From positions 102,501 to 166,500 of the forward strand of contig JAODUP010001517.1 in assembly GCA_025642065.1 (NCBI GenBank): a DNA stretch of 64,000 nucleotides, written 5' to 3'. Position 1 is the stretch's first letter. Every line of letters starts with the position of its first letter. The notes beneath the pieces are model-generated. The model did no database searches. It saw only the letters and a list, made by a program, of their open reading frames with translations, and was not told the DNA's origin. Of this stretch, positions 50,641 to 62,199 are shown one piece after another. The DNA comes from Paralvinella palmiformis (taxonomy: Eukaryota; Annelida; Polychaeta; Terebellida; Alvinellidae). Both the position numbers and the translations under genes were made by a program.

Positions 50641-51390
50641 ATGCCTTTAAAATCATAGAAACAATATTTAAAGTACACTGATAATATGAGTATGTTCCAT
50701 CTTGAAATAAAAACGCTTTTTATTTTGCTTACAACATGTATTTAGCTATGTACTCCGTTGGAGATCCTGGGTCATTATACTGGTGCGCGCCTGGTATGAT
50801 ATGTAATATACGTGTCCAAACAAGAGATTTATTAAGAGAATATTAAAATAATGATTACAATATACAGGGATATCGTTAAATGCAAATTAGAAAATATTTG
50901 TAGGACATACCATGATATCGCTAAAGTACGAAGTATACTGCACTCTTTGACCTTTGTCAGAGATTTACTGATAATTTTTTATCTAGTATTGTCACATCCA
51001 TGTCATATTAAACTAACATTCATTTGGACAGTTGAGACAATTGAGGTAAGTATTATTACCAGCTCACATATATATTCACATGTTCATTCTTGAAAGCAAT
51101 TTAACCGTGTTTATTTTGTATTATGTTATGGACATTTCTATGTTAAAACATCTACCATGCTATTTCATTATTGTAATAAATCAGATTTGTACTCATTGTG
51201 TTTTTGCACCACATTATGTGTAATACTTAATTTATAGCTAAACATGTTTAGCTAGATGTAAATAGTGTTGGCTATATGCAGAGTTGTGCGATTTGTTTTA
51301 AGCCCTAAACATTTAAGGTGTTAATAAATCTTGATAATTATATGTTTCCATATGGCGTATTAATATCCGCTATGTGTTTATTTGCCTTTA
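50640..51390. other. Upstream region of the plus-strand receptor
   Basis: A possible non-coding exon ends at a gtaagt donor at 51044-51049 ('gacaattgag|gtaagt'). Otherwise no feature. The promoter itself is not recognisable. Confidence 0.35.
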
Positions 51391-51459
51391 GATGGTAAGG
51401 ATTCTATGTCTTATGTTCTTCGCTATTTATCAATTAACGCACAATAATGGAGGTGAGTA

Positions 51460-52075
51460 TCTAAACAATAATACAGGCTAGCTTTAATATACAAATAAAT
51501 ATATGAACTAATTACGAATCAGAAATGGCTTAATATGATAAAGTCGAAAGAATCTTCAAACATCTGATTACTCATGTGAGTAATGGTACTTAAAATATTT
51601 TAATGACTTAAAATAGGAGTAAATAATTAATTATAAGTACAAGGTCTGCCGGATATATAAAGAGTAATGGGTTATATTTACATTTATTTCAAATAACCTT
51701 TACATACCAAACCTGAATATCGAGAGGTCGTTTTAATTTATTGAATTATAAACTGGTATTTGGCATCATGGGTTTGTCCATGGAATATGCCATCTATTGT
51801 AAATTCCAAATTTATTTAGAATTAATTACCTTGTTGAAGCTGTAAATTACATACCATATGCATCTTTCGGATTCAAGGTTGCCCGCCAATTATTATTAAA
51901 TTATTATTAATACGTATTAGTTATTGCAAGAATAGAACTTCAAGTAGCTAGCAAACATTTATTTATATTCTCTTATATAAACATATGCATTAACTTAGCC
52001 ACAAAAGTACAAATTAAAATATTTCATAATATATTTTTCAATTTCTAAATAAGGCTAATATTTATATGAAAATAA

Positions 52076-52113
<38 letters not shown>

Positions 52114-52746
52114 ACCTCTTTAAGCCATGGCGCTTTGCTCGTTGAACAAATTGACATTTAAAGACAATAGCAAATATGTTATAAAACAATCGCAGAAATA
52201 AAAAAAGACTGTAATTTGTGTCACATAGTGGTCAGGATCAATAGGCACCATTTCCACGATTAGTAAAAACTTACTAATATGATAGCGAAAGAAGAATAAA
52301 CCCGTGAAATAACTAGAATGTGCAGTACTAATAAGGGAAATCATTATTTAAGTTAATAAGAAATAATAAAAAACAATAATAATAATAGTATATTGACATA
52401 GCGTCTAATTCAAGGTGAATTGTTCCAAGGCTCTTTACATTTCAAACATAATTAATACATGCTCTGTGCCCTAAAACTAAATCTTATTGTACACATAAAT
52501 ACATTGATTTGTATATCATGAATATACTTTTTTTAATATTTCATTGTTTTAACTTATTCCGAAGCCTGGGAAATGAATAATTATAGAAGCAGTTTAAAAA
52601 AATGTGAGAAATTATTTCTAAATACGAAATATTTACATTTATTTTTAATGTTCAACGTAATCCCCAATGAAAACAAAAACATTCACCTTGTGGATGAATA
52701 CCTTCTTGGTATTTTCTTTACAAAACATCCTGGGATATAAATCATA

Positions 52747-52815
<69 letters not shown>

Positions 52816-53300
52816 ATAGCTACTATGTCCAGATTGGGAGTGGATGCACTTCATTGCTTTGTTCTGAATCAAGCTTGGTGGTTTATGCAAGCACCTTTAA
52901 TATTTACGTTGCTAATAATAATTTAAGACACACACTCACAAACACACACTTAAACACACACTTACATACATATATCATAAGCAGTATTAAATATAAAACA
53001 CATCTTGCATACTTAGTCTTCTAGACCTAAATTACTCTGCATAAATTATGATATATCTTTAAGGGGGAACATTAATATAATGTGTCGAATGTATTCCTAA
53101 CTAGTCGGGGAAAGGAATAGTCTAGTCTGCTATAACTTTGTTTCGGGTATATAAATTATGTTGGCTGTCAACATGTACAAATTAGTGAAAACAACAATAT
53201 GAAAACAAACTTCTAGATTATCGGAAGTGTGGTACCCTATATAATATAACTCATTCAGATTATAAAATCTTATTATGAAATGACGATGACTTTTTATATT
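51460..53300. other. Receptor intron with microsatellites
   Basis: Holds (TA)n at 52078-52107 and 52752-52809, a segment at 51805-51885 shared with the SINE at 28055-28340, and otherwise AT-rich sequence with no coding signature. Confidence 0.6.
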
Positions 53301-53305
53301 TACAG

Positions 53306-53520
53306 TTACTATTCCGCCGAGTGGTTCTCATACATTTGTTTGGGATTTTAACCACCATTAACGATCGTATATACACGAACTGGTATTATCAAACAGATGA
53401 CAATACTTCAGCTTTACTAATAATGACAAAGATAGGAGAAGAAGCGGCCGTTCCAGTAGATAATACTGGGTTCGAAAACTGATTATAAGACCGACATAAG
53501 CTGAATTCACAAAAGTTAGT
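53306..53520 (+). pseudogene. V-like Ig exon, broken
   Basis: Follows a tttacag acceptor. TIPPSGSHTFVWDFNHH, then one frame over NDRIYTNWYYQTDDNTSALL and IMTKIGEEAAVPVDNTGFEN before a stop. The W and 'NWYYQ' core fit a V-type domain. The 3' border is uncertain. Confidence 0.6.
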
Positions 53521-53643
53521 AACGAATAATTTACAAAGTTGAAATATTTCAAGCTTTTTCATAATGATACATAATTTGATAAAGTGTAAGTTTATGCTTT
53601 TGTACACAGTGAAAATTTAAAATCATTAAATAAACACATTTCA

Positions 53644-53667
53644 TTATAATATATATAAACAATATAC

Positions 53668-53705
<38 letters not shown>

Positions 53706-53850
53706 GCGCACGCACGACACACACACACACACACACACATGCACAATCACACAGACATACACCCACATGCATATGAGCGCGCGCCCAAACACACACACAC
53801 ACACACACTCGCACACAAACACAAACAAGACATACACGCACGCACATACA
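53644..53850. repeat. (TA)n and (CA)n microsatellites
   Basis: TA at 53672-53704 and CA-rich sequence to 53850, ending just before the next exon's acceptor. Confidence 0.95.
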
Positions 53851-53873
53851 CACACTTCTTGGTTTATTTTTAG

Positions 53874-54170
53874 TGATATCAAAAATAGTGGAACATGCTG
53901 AAATCATCGTGAATGGGGCAGTTCTGAATGCTACTGTGACTCAGAATATTGGAAATCCACCAGTACAGTTTGAATTCACAGTTAGTGGAGCCAACGTTCA
54001 CGCTACTAATATAACAATAGTTTTCATGGGATCTACAACTGTATGCCAGGAAACCTTTACCTGCAGGGATATATTTGAGACCGCAGGAGAGGCTCATGTC
54101 ATTGTTGATATTGTACCCTATAAAACGTCTGTCTCTTTGCCACAAGAAGATGCAAACTATACTGTTGGTG
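53874..54170 (+). CDS. Receptor exon: membrane-proximal C-x5-C module
   Basis: 297 nt, phase 1-1, fully open. ISKIVEHAEIIVNGAVLNAT, VQFEFTVSGANVHATNITIV, FMGSTTVCQETFTCRDIF, AHVIVDIVPYKTSVSLPQED. The 3' border is GGTG followed by gcaagt, a GC donor that would need only one change to be gtaagt. The C-x5-C pair parallels the module at 34567-34889. Confidence 0.8.
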
Positions 54171-54244
54171 GCAAGTTTTTAATTGATTAAATAAACACGA
54201 TTTCGGGATCAATATTTATAATATACAGGAGTATTTTTTTTCAG

Positions 54245-54368
54245 AATCAGATCCATCACCCCAGTCTTGAATATAGTATTGCTTCCATTGTTCCAGCAAC
54301 TGTCTTAATTGCTGTGGTCGTAATAATTATAATTATAATAGTTGTTTTTTCTTTAAACGTGGAATCAA
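54245..54368 (+). pseudogene. Receptor transmembrane exon
   Basis: Acceptor ttttttttcag, donor gtaaga. The membrane helix is SIASIVPATVLIAVVVIIII then IIVVFSLNVESS. The exon is 124 nt, one base too long for phase 1-1, and the phase entering from the previous exon meets a TGA before the helix. Confidence 0.7.
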
Positions 54369-54609
54369 GTAAGACACTATAATATAACAAGTCAATATCT
54401 GATTGAAATAAATGATATAACTAATCAATATCTGATTGAAATAAATAATGCCATTTTCGATTGAGAAATGCCCTGATATGTATTGAAGATATTAAAGGGA
54501 AAACTAACTTGTTTATTTATATTACAGAGACTAAGGGTTTGTGGAACTATCTAGATATTAGTGAGGTATCTGAATTAGACATTTGCATTTTGCTGGTGTG
54601 ATATAATAT

Positions 54610-54990
54610 AACGATGGTGATGATAATATTGATGTTAATACAACTACTTCTTATACTACTGATACAACTACTTTTACTCATTCTACAATAGCAACAACGC
54701 CAAGAACAGGAACACTAATTACATCAACTACTACCGCAACTACTGGTACTATTACTTTTACTACTACTCCTACTACTACTACTACTACTACTAATACAAA
54801 TAATAATAATAATAATATTAATAATAATAATAATAATCGGACTACTACTAATCATATTACTACTATTAATGCTATTACCACTACTTCTACCGCTACTACT
54901 ACTCTACCACTACTTTACTATTAATAATAATACTAATAGTAATAATACTAATAGAAATAATAATAATTATAATAGTAATACTAGTAATAA
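54610..54990. repeat. (ACT)n/(AAT)n trinucleotide tract
   Basis: Imperfect ACT, AAT and TAT triplets over about 380 bp downstream of the receptor tail exon. Confidence 0.93.
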
Positions 54991-54999
54991 TCGCTACAT

Positions 55000-55345
55000 A
55001 TAACCTACTAGTGATACCAATTAGCCATATTAATGTCTATAATAACAACAATAAAAGAAAAAGAACAATACATCACACAAGCTCATGTCCAGATACACAA
55101 AATTAAGCCATAAATAAATGTTTTAATACAACAATAAAAGAAAAAGAACAATACATCAAAGCTCATGTCCAGATACACAAATGTACACGCGCAGAAACAT
55201 ATGTGTATACGTTTGAAAGGTATGTCATTTCTGTTGCATTGCTTTTAGCTAATGCGCTGTATCATAGAACTATAGGAGGGGAACCGTCTCTCTTATGTAG
55301 TCGCTAGGGGCGCTAGCAGTCTTGTGATTTTCAGAGCGCCCTCAC
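55000..55345. other. Non-coding, contains a local direct duplication
   Basis: 'acaataaaagaaaaagaacaatacatca' followed by 'agctcatgtccagatacacaaa' occurs twice (55047-55102 and 55128-55182), a recent tandem duplication of roughly 80 bp. No gene. Confidence 0.6.
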
Positions 55346-55349
55346 CGGA

Positions 55350-57045
55350 ATAGAGAGGGCTGCAGGACGACTGGCCGCCGTGAACAACTGGCTGCCCATT
55401 TCATGCGTCAAGTGGCCGCATCAATGGGTCAAGTGGCCGCCGTTTTAATTACTTTTAACTTGGAAGACAAGCATTTTCAATTAGACATTTGGCCGTCGAT
55501 CTTTCTTAATTAATATTTTAAATAGACAATATTTGATTTCTTTATAACAGGTTTCTTTTACTGAACAATATTTACTGATTGATTACAGTGAATAAATAGA
55601 ATATAAAAAAAATATTTGTTTCCATTACTTCATTTATTCAACAAACAATCATTTACATATATACATATACAAAATATACATAAAGCTTTAATAAGTGTGC
55701 ACTATGAGATAATAAAAATATAAATACAATTATATACATAATATAATAATACACTCATTCATTATTATCATACTTACAATTTATATTGGTCAGTTGACTC
55801 GGGCACACCTTTTCAAGACTTTTCACTGCCATTTTTCCCTGGTCGAGTAGAGCTGTAAATACTGCGTTGTAGTCGGCCTTTTTGGCTAATCTCTGCTAGT
55901 GTTGCGTTTCACCTGGATAACATACACCGTAGATCTTGCTTTTTGACTCTGGCCTTGCATCGTACTGGTTTACACACACTACACACCCAGTCTGTGGCAT
56001 TTTGATGTTCCTTGGAGATGGTGTAGGAGTAGTATTGGATTGGGAAGAAGTCAAGTGAACACGGTCTTGCTGTGTTGATGTACTCACTCTGGTCCACATT
56101 GTTTTGATGTCATGTTCAGAAGTATCCTCCTGAGCAGAAACCAACACTGACGACTCGTTGCAAACTTCAGGAACCATAATTGATCCAGTGACATTTGACA
56201 TGATTGATAAAGCTGGCGCAGATAAATCCATGCTAGAATCAGAGTCACAATCAATCATGCTGACATTGGAATCATCACTGTGGTCGTAATTAGTAGCGTA
56301 ACGAATGGGACAATCAAGAGCAGAATCAGGCACGACAGACTTTTCCATGACAGAAACCATGGAGTCTACCTAATTTCCACTTTGAACACATGACCTGCAT
56401 GTCTAGGAAAATGCACCTGCTCTGGTCATCTAGTTGTATTCTTCACGATATATTTGATATGGCACCATTTCTCACAGACATCACAACTAACAGCTAAACT
56501 GTTTTCACGAACACCTCTGGAACATACGACGCACGGGAAAAGTGGTGGCATACTGTTGGTATATCGCTAAAGGTAATGATTTGCTTAAAATATTCAGGGG
56601 TATTTACATACAAAATTGAACAAGAAATTGGAATTATCAACTGTGAACGTCAGTTCCAAGTTTGTAAATGTGTACTGGAAAGTATGTGTTATAGCGCAAT
56701 TGACAGTTTGCATTTTTGCATCGGTTTTCTTTTTCAATTATTTGGAATTTCGTGTCAGTGTATCTGTAGGCCTACATGGTGAAATATTGTGTATGTATTT
56801 AAACATTAAAACAACATTATTAGGTCTAACAATTCCTGCGTTTTGCAGAAATAAAATCGTCCAACTCTTCAGTTTTCTATACATCATCGCTTGCTAGTAC
56901 AATAATAATCAAACGAACTCCGAGGATAAAATAATTTATTTAATTAATTATCACAGTATGTACGTTTTGTAACCGGCGGCCAGTTTTGGCGGCCAATCGT
57001 CTCATTAATTTGGCGGCTTGTTGTCCAGTCCCCATAGAGAGGTGG
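55350..57045. mobile_element. Candidate DNA transposon with GGCCGCC-rich inverted ends
   Basis: The left end reads 'gggctgcaggacgactggccgcc' followed by further 'aagtggccgc' repeats. The right end, in reverse complement, reads 'ggggactggacaacaagccgcc' followed by 'gattggccgcc' and 'actggccgcc'. The ends are GC-rich in an AT-rich region and mirror each other. A PHD-finger fragment lies inside on the minus strand. No transposase was found, so it is either non-autonomous or from a family I cannot name. Confidence 0.55.
55896..56545 (-). pseudogene. PHD-finger protein fragment
   Basis: At about 56430-56545 the frame reads PLFPCVVCSRGVRENSLAVS then CDVCEKWCHIKY: C-x2-C...C-x2-C...W-x-H as in PHD fingers, and ends in a stop. 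A 154-aa ORF follows (55896-56360), rich in Ser/Thr/Asp, with GCVVCVNQYDARPESKSK near its end. PHD fingers of this type occur in retroelement ORF1 and transposon proteins. The two parts are in different frames. Confidence 0.55.
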
Positions 57046-57049
57046 CTGA

Positions 57050-58057
57050 AAAGAAAGTCAATAACGGCCTTAAGTGTTCCTTTCCTTTCCTAAAATTGTT
57101 TAAGAGAAATGCCAGACCGGTAGCATAAAATGATTTATCATTTTCAAAGAGGAATGGCCAACAAGACCAAACGAATTGACAAAGAAAGCTGATTGTTGTC
57201 GTTGGTATGGTATATAAGGTTTTCAATCCCGATACACACAATATTTAAAATGTGTTCAGTACACTTTTAGCCCAAGTGTATCTTGTCTCATGGTAAGTTA
57301 GGCCAATTGCATATTATGTATTTTCTTTTTAACTGAATTTAATTGGAATATTATACCCCAGACTATTCCCTCTGTGGCCTATTGAACCAGCGAACCCTGA
57401 TAATATATAGATCTAGGCATATGGAGGCTATGACTACGTAGCCAATATAGGCTAAGTTTCACAATAAGTAAGTTATTTGTAGATCTATATCACATAGATT
57501 ATATCTATAGAGAGGAGTTTCTCTGCATCATGAGTACATTATAATCACAATAGTTTATAATTAAATGGTTTAAGGAAACTGTACTGTAACTTTAATTATT
57601 TGGTGGGATATGGTAATGATAATTTAAGTAGTTTCCCTGGAATAAAGAAAACAGCTAATGCGTTAAGAAATGTTGCAATTTTGAAAGACTAGGCTAGAGA
57701 ACACATTAAATCTAGTCCTTAAGTGTCTTCTTTCCAATTCTTATTGTTCATCTGCAGTAAAAATAAGGTTTATATCACATTTTAATCAGTATTTGAGATA
57801 ATGTTATTTTATTACTGATAGCCAGTATTAAAAAATTATAGTAAACTATGTTTAAAAAATGTTTATCCATCAAGGATATGCATTATTTTCATAGAATTAC
57901 TATTAAATATTATTGATTTCAGATAGAGTAACAATAAAAGTATATCGCAATAATGAAAATAAATATATATTTATATTGTTCATGGCTTGTGATTAGTCAA
58001 AAAAGTAACTACATTTTGAATATATTAATTATTATTATTAATTATTAGATCTTCTGT

Positions 58058-58115
<58 letters not shown>

Positions 58116-58545
58116 TTTTCTATTCACTTAAATTTCAGTCGTTTGGAGTTCAGTCCTAATGAATATTGGTATAAAGATTGTATGTGTACTGTGGACAGCA
58201 TTAATTTTTTTTAACTTTGCAGAAACATTTCCTGTATACCCAATTTATACTGTGATAATGTCTCTTTCCGGAATAGAATCATTTTAAGGTATAAATATCT
58301 AACATATAGTTGAGATACTAGACTATTGGTCCTGTCGTAGTTTTGTTTCAGTTGAACCCTTAATGCCTGGTTTCAGATAATGTTTATAAACTGAAACATA
58401 ATTATGTATATAAGCATGTCTACATATAATTAATGTCTTCGAGAACAAGAATACCACAGATTGTGTCCTACTTGACATTTTGGGAGTTGGTGCTCCTGTC
58501 CTCATAACAACTAGCCCAAAGCAGTCAGACCGGCGGTGCTTTCGG
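57050..58545. other. No gene seen; (TA)n at 58058-58112
   Basis: AT-rich with short poly-T runs. No coding signature on either strand. Confidence 0.5.
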
Positions 58546-58550
58546 ACGAC

Positions 58551-59480
58551 ATGAGCGATAGTGATTTCAGTGATTTTCAAATGTGAGTATAACAACTGCC
58601 GTGATGTACCTAAACTAACTTAGTACGTAATGCATGATAATATACTAGATTTTACATACAAAATAAACTATAAATGGGAAACGAATTTTGAGGTGTTCGA
58701 AAATGTCCCATATGTTTCCGCTCAGATCAACGGTCTATCCAGAAGATAATTGATTGCATGTATAACGCATGTAGCGATGTGGTGGGGGAAATATCCATTG
58801 AGCAATCTTGGCGTTTTTATGGATGAATAATTTTGACATACTTCGAATACTTGGAAATGTTGTCTTATTTCTAACCTCGTGCATTATACATATGTCATTT
58901 CAATTAGTGATGCCTGTGATGTCTCACCTATGAACTCTAATGAAGAAATCTTGCCATATATGCTTCTGACAAGTGAACTTTAAATTTAGAGGTTAGTTGT
59001 CGATCACAATGACAATGAATGACGGTGATATTTATTCATACGACTCTCTTTGGAAATGTATAAACAGTGGCCATTTTCGCAAATTTGAAACAGAATCAGA
59101 GCAAACATATTAAGTGTTCCGCATTCAGCGGGAGATTCCCGCTATCACATCAAATCTCCCGCGCGAGAAACCTGATCTCCCGCAATTTCAACGAAACCTA
59201 AGTGAAAAAGATCAAAATTAATTCTGATTGGCCTTTTTCTATAACACGCTTGGGCTTGCAACATAATCACTACGTATTTCTTGTACATGGTCTGGGTAAA
59301 CAAGCCCGTCTGGGCTTGCCGCTTTAAATCGAACTTTATTGGCTGTTCCCCCAGGTGATCTGCAAATCATGTGCTATAATCGCTGCAAAATATCAACTGG
59401 AGTGTGCAACATGCAAGCGACTTTATCGTTCAGTGGCAAGTACGATGTTGTTCGCCATTCGAAGTCGGAAAGTCACGGTA
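58551..59480 (+). pseudogene. Possible zinc-finger gene relic (start exon plus C2H2/BED-like exon)
   Basis: 58551-58582 could be a start exon: MSDSDFSDFQ then a gtgagt donor. At 59355-59480, after a cccag acceptor, one frame gives AKYQLECATCK and, one base later, the next frame gives ATLSFSGKYDVVRHSKSESH. Together these form a C-x2-C...H-x5-H finger of the type found in hAT-related and similar transposon proteins, split by a one-base deletion. The link between the two pieces is a guess. Confidence 0.4.
59115..59185. repeat. Clustered CTCCCGC / GCGGGAG motifs
   Basis: 'cagcgggagattcccgctat' and two further 'ctcccgc' copies within 65 bp, forming short inverted and direct repeats. Confidence 0.6.
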
Positions 59481-59524
59481 ATTTATCCCCCCCCCCCATT
59501 GAATAGGGGGGGGGGGGGTAAATT
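59478..59524. repeat. Poly-C/poly-G hairpin
   Basis: 'taattta' + C-run, an 8-base loop 'attgaata', then G-run + 'taaatt': a near-perfect inverted repeat of roughly 20-bp arms. Confidence 0.9.
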
Positions 59525-59529
59525 CCTAA

Positions 59530-59740
59530 ATAGCAATATCTCTTTATATATTTATTTTAGTATTGATTGAATTATTATCATATAATAGCATAATGTTTTG
59601 TTTGTCTAATAGCCTGCATTTATTAGAACATGATAATCATCCAAAACAAACCAATATGTTTGGCATGCATTAACTGACTTTAAACTATTCTGATATTGAC
59701 ACCTCATTAATACCGTTTAATATACATTTATTACTTATTA
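59530..59740. other. No gene seen
   Basis: AT-rich flank containing the likely polyadenylation signal of the minus-strand unit at 59744-60226. Confidence 0.5.
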
Positions 59741-59743
59741 TGC

Positions 59744-60226
59744 TTAAACATCTTCTGAAACATTGGTTGTTACTTGGTTTCTTTGGATCGAGGCTGTTTT
59801 CTTTAACTTTGCTCTATTTGTCTGGATTTCCTGTATGAATGCCATTCCCTGAACTGTCACAATTAGGATATTTCTTGATACACTTTTCACTTTAATCGCT
59901 GATGTCTGAAGACAAAAGCTAAAGTTATCTGAAACATATATTAACATATCATAACTAGAAGACTCACTTAAGAATAACATTAATGACTTATTTTTGTATA
60001 TATATAAATGATTACTTTTACATTTTCATAAATAATTGAATAAAATCATAGATTCACAATAGATATAGACCTACTTGTAAATATATTTACCTTGACTATT
60101 CTTGGACAAATTTGACATTTTTTGCTTGCTGGTGTGTTGGGCGGAACCAACCTTCAGTTTGAAGCTGTGTCAGAAGTTTCTGGAGACCTGAACATTCAAC
60201 ATTAAAAGTCTTTGGAACAGACACTC
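59744..60226 (-). CDS. Small two-exon coding unit, unknown product
   Basis: Exon 60091-60226 (acceptor attatag, donor gtaaat) and exon 59744-59928 (acceptor tgtttcag). Starting at ATG 60118 the join reads MSNLSKNSQ, then DNFSFCLQTSAIKVKSV and GMAFIQEIQTNRAKLKKTAS, and stops at 59744. An AATAAA lies at 59727-59732, 12 bases past the stop. The phases match across the 162-bp intron. In another frame the first exon reads VPKTFNVECSGLQKLLTQLQ then TEGWFRPTHQQAKNVKFVQE up to a TAG, so it may instead be the 3' end of a longer gene with a frame error. No family is recognised. Confidence 0.45.
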
Positions 60227-60229
60227 CTA

Positions 60230-61365
60230 TAATAATTAAATTCTATTTTGAAAACCAGGTGACATGCATTATTAAGAAATATAGTTTAGAAAAACATAAT
60301 ATGAATTCCATTTAGTCGATAACATGAACACATTACATTCTGAGTAAATCAACAGAATAATGTATTAAAATGTTTCATTCATATTCATTACGTTTCTTAC
60401 ACTTAAATGCATTTGTCATACAAGGTTGGGGTCGAGTACATGGGAAAGCACATGGTTTGTTATAAGTACCTATTTTTTCAATGTACTTAAGTACAAGTAT
60501 GAGTATATTTCAAACTACAGAAGTACATTTTAATCACATTTACTCAAACATAACTAATATGTAATGTCAATAGGTGGGACCACTAATTTATTTGAAGTTC
60601 GCTACTTCATAATGATATATATTAACAGCTCATGTTGACATTTAGGAGTTGGTGTATCTATATCTACATGGATATAAAATAGCTAGTTTAATACATGTAA
60701 ACAAATATATCAATAACATTAGATCAACTCTCAATCTTTATTTTATTCTTTTATTTAACCATGTACAATATGTCATGCAGCCTGCATATCATATTGAACA
60801 TGGTTAAATAAAAATAGTAAAATGCCATCTATTTAGAAATAATTAAATGAAATGTCATGCTTATGTCCAAGGCACGAAACATACATACAAATATAATAAT
60901 AATGTCCATAAAATGCATTAAATGTAGAGTTAATTCAGATACTATTGCATCTGATCAATATCAATCTTTAAAAGGACAATTACTAACATTCAGGTAGACA
61001 TAAATTGCTTAATAATTACGTCACAAACATGTGCATAACGACAGTGTTGGTTTTAATTAAGTTGACATTCATTTTAATGAATGGCATAACATTCATAGTT
61101 TATCATTAAAATGAAAGTGACCTAATCCACAGGTATTCTGGTTTACAATGATAACTGACCAATTACGACGGACTTATTTCTAAATTCATATTGTGAGGAA
61201 AGTGACTATAAAACAAATAAAAATTATATTCTGTTTATGGTGAAAGTATGAGTACTTTATGAATGTACTCGATTACAAGTACTGAGTACTTCCCGTTCAC
61301 AGTACATGAGTACTGAGTACATCCAAGTTTTTTTAAATTGTGTACATGAGTACTCAGATAGCACG
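60230..61365. other. No gene seen
   Basis: AT-rich. There are palindromic short stretches such as 'catgttaaataaa' near 60760-60815 and repeated 'gtactgagtac' words at 61275-61345, but no gene. Confidence 0.5.
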
Positions 61366-61369
61366 AAGC

Positions 61370-61655
61370 TGTTGGACAGCTGACGTTCCGACATCTACCA
61401 TCCCGTCAGTTCACCGGCGATATCAGCCGTCGGGCCGACGTAATTTTGTCTAACGGTCCGACGTCGGTCCAAATGGCGACTAACCAATCAATCGGTCCAA
61501 TATCGGTCTAACGGCGACCAACCTATCGGTCGGTCCAGTGGCGAGAAACCAATTGGTCTGTTCAACAGTCACAAACTAATCAGTCAATCCAACATTGGCT
61601 CAATGGCAACAAACCAATCGGTTGGCCCAACAGCGACATATGAGCAGACTGGCCA
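61370..61655. repeat. GC-richer minisatellite (unit about 27-39 bp)
   Basis: Units of the form 'cggtccaatatcggtctaac' + 'ggcgaccaacctatcggt' repeat about six times with decreasing similarity from left to right (61450-61640). The composition stands out from the AT-rich surroundings. Confidence 0.8.
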
Positions 61656-61750
61656 GTAATGACGCTCAACGTATACACATACCTAATAATACGTACAAAT
61701 TAAATATTCACTTTTATATACAAGGTTTATTTTTAATTTAAAATATAATT

Positions 61751-62194
61751 TTATATATCAGAATCCGAGTCGGAAGCTAGTATCTTATCTCTGAGAGATG
61801 ACATCGCTGTTGCAGCACGCGGTCTTTTTTTGAAAACATATGAGGCAACATTTTTGAAACGGAAAGGCTCAATTTTTCCAATAGAATAGTAGGTTTTTCT
61901 TGCTACATTGGATTAGTTTAGAGTTAGTGTATACTGTACAGGTAAATAAATATGACAAGCTATCTTTCAAAATGAGTATCGTAATGTAAAAAATGAAATT
62001 TTAATGACTTTTCGGGAGCTTTTGCAATTGTGTTACTTATTTCTTCAATTAAGTTATATTAGGTTAGCACTGACTTAATATAGGTATATGGACTACAAAT
62101 GAAAATATTACAAGGTATGTAATCATTACCTACCTTGCTTTTTCTCCAGTTGCCTTTGGCATCCACCTTGACGGTCGATTGCACATTTCAGCCA
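61751..62194 (-). CDS. Two-exon C-terminal coding unit, unknown product
   Basis: Exon 62134-62194 (acceptor taaag, donor gtaggt) reads AEMCNRPSRWMPKATGEKA. Exon 61751-61898 (acceptor gcaag) reads KTYYSIGKIEPFRFKNVASY, VFKKRPRAATAMSSLRDKIL and ASDSDSDI before TAA. The arginine codon is split AG|A across the intron and the phase is exact. The end is basic then acidic (SDSDSD), suggestive of a nuclear protein, but no family is recognised. The upstream exon is not found; it may lie beyond the window. Confidence 0.5.
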
Positions 62195-62199
62195 CTTTA

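Larger units (their letters stand above)
51392..54565 (+). pseudogene. Short Ig-superfamily receptor (paralogue), with frameshifts
   Basis: Exons: 51392-51452 signal peptide (MVRILCLMFFAIYQLTHNNG, gtgagt donor, phase 1); 53306-about 53520 a broken V-like domain; 53874-54170 a C-x5-C module; 54245-54368 TM; 54528-54565 a short tail exon (TKGLWNYLDISE). Compared with the 11-exon receptor it keeps only the two terminal modules, giving a signal-V-module-TM-tail layout. Frameshifts in the V-like and TM exons and a gc donor after the module argue for decay, or for sequence errors. The function is unknown; a cell-surface recognition role is inferred from the fold family. Confidence 0.75.

Noticed and set aside
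56576..56897. 93-aa hydrophobic plus-strand ORF
   Set aside because: Overlaps the candidate transposon interior, no homologue recognised, AT-rich codons give hydrophobic runs by chance.
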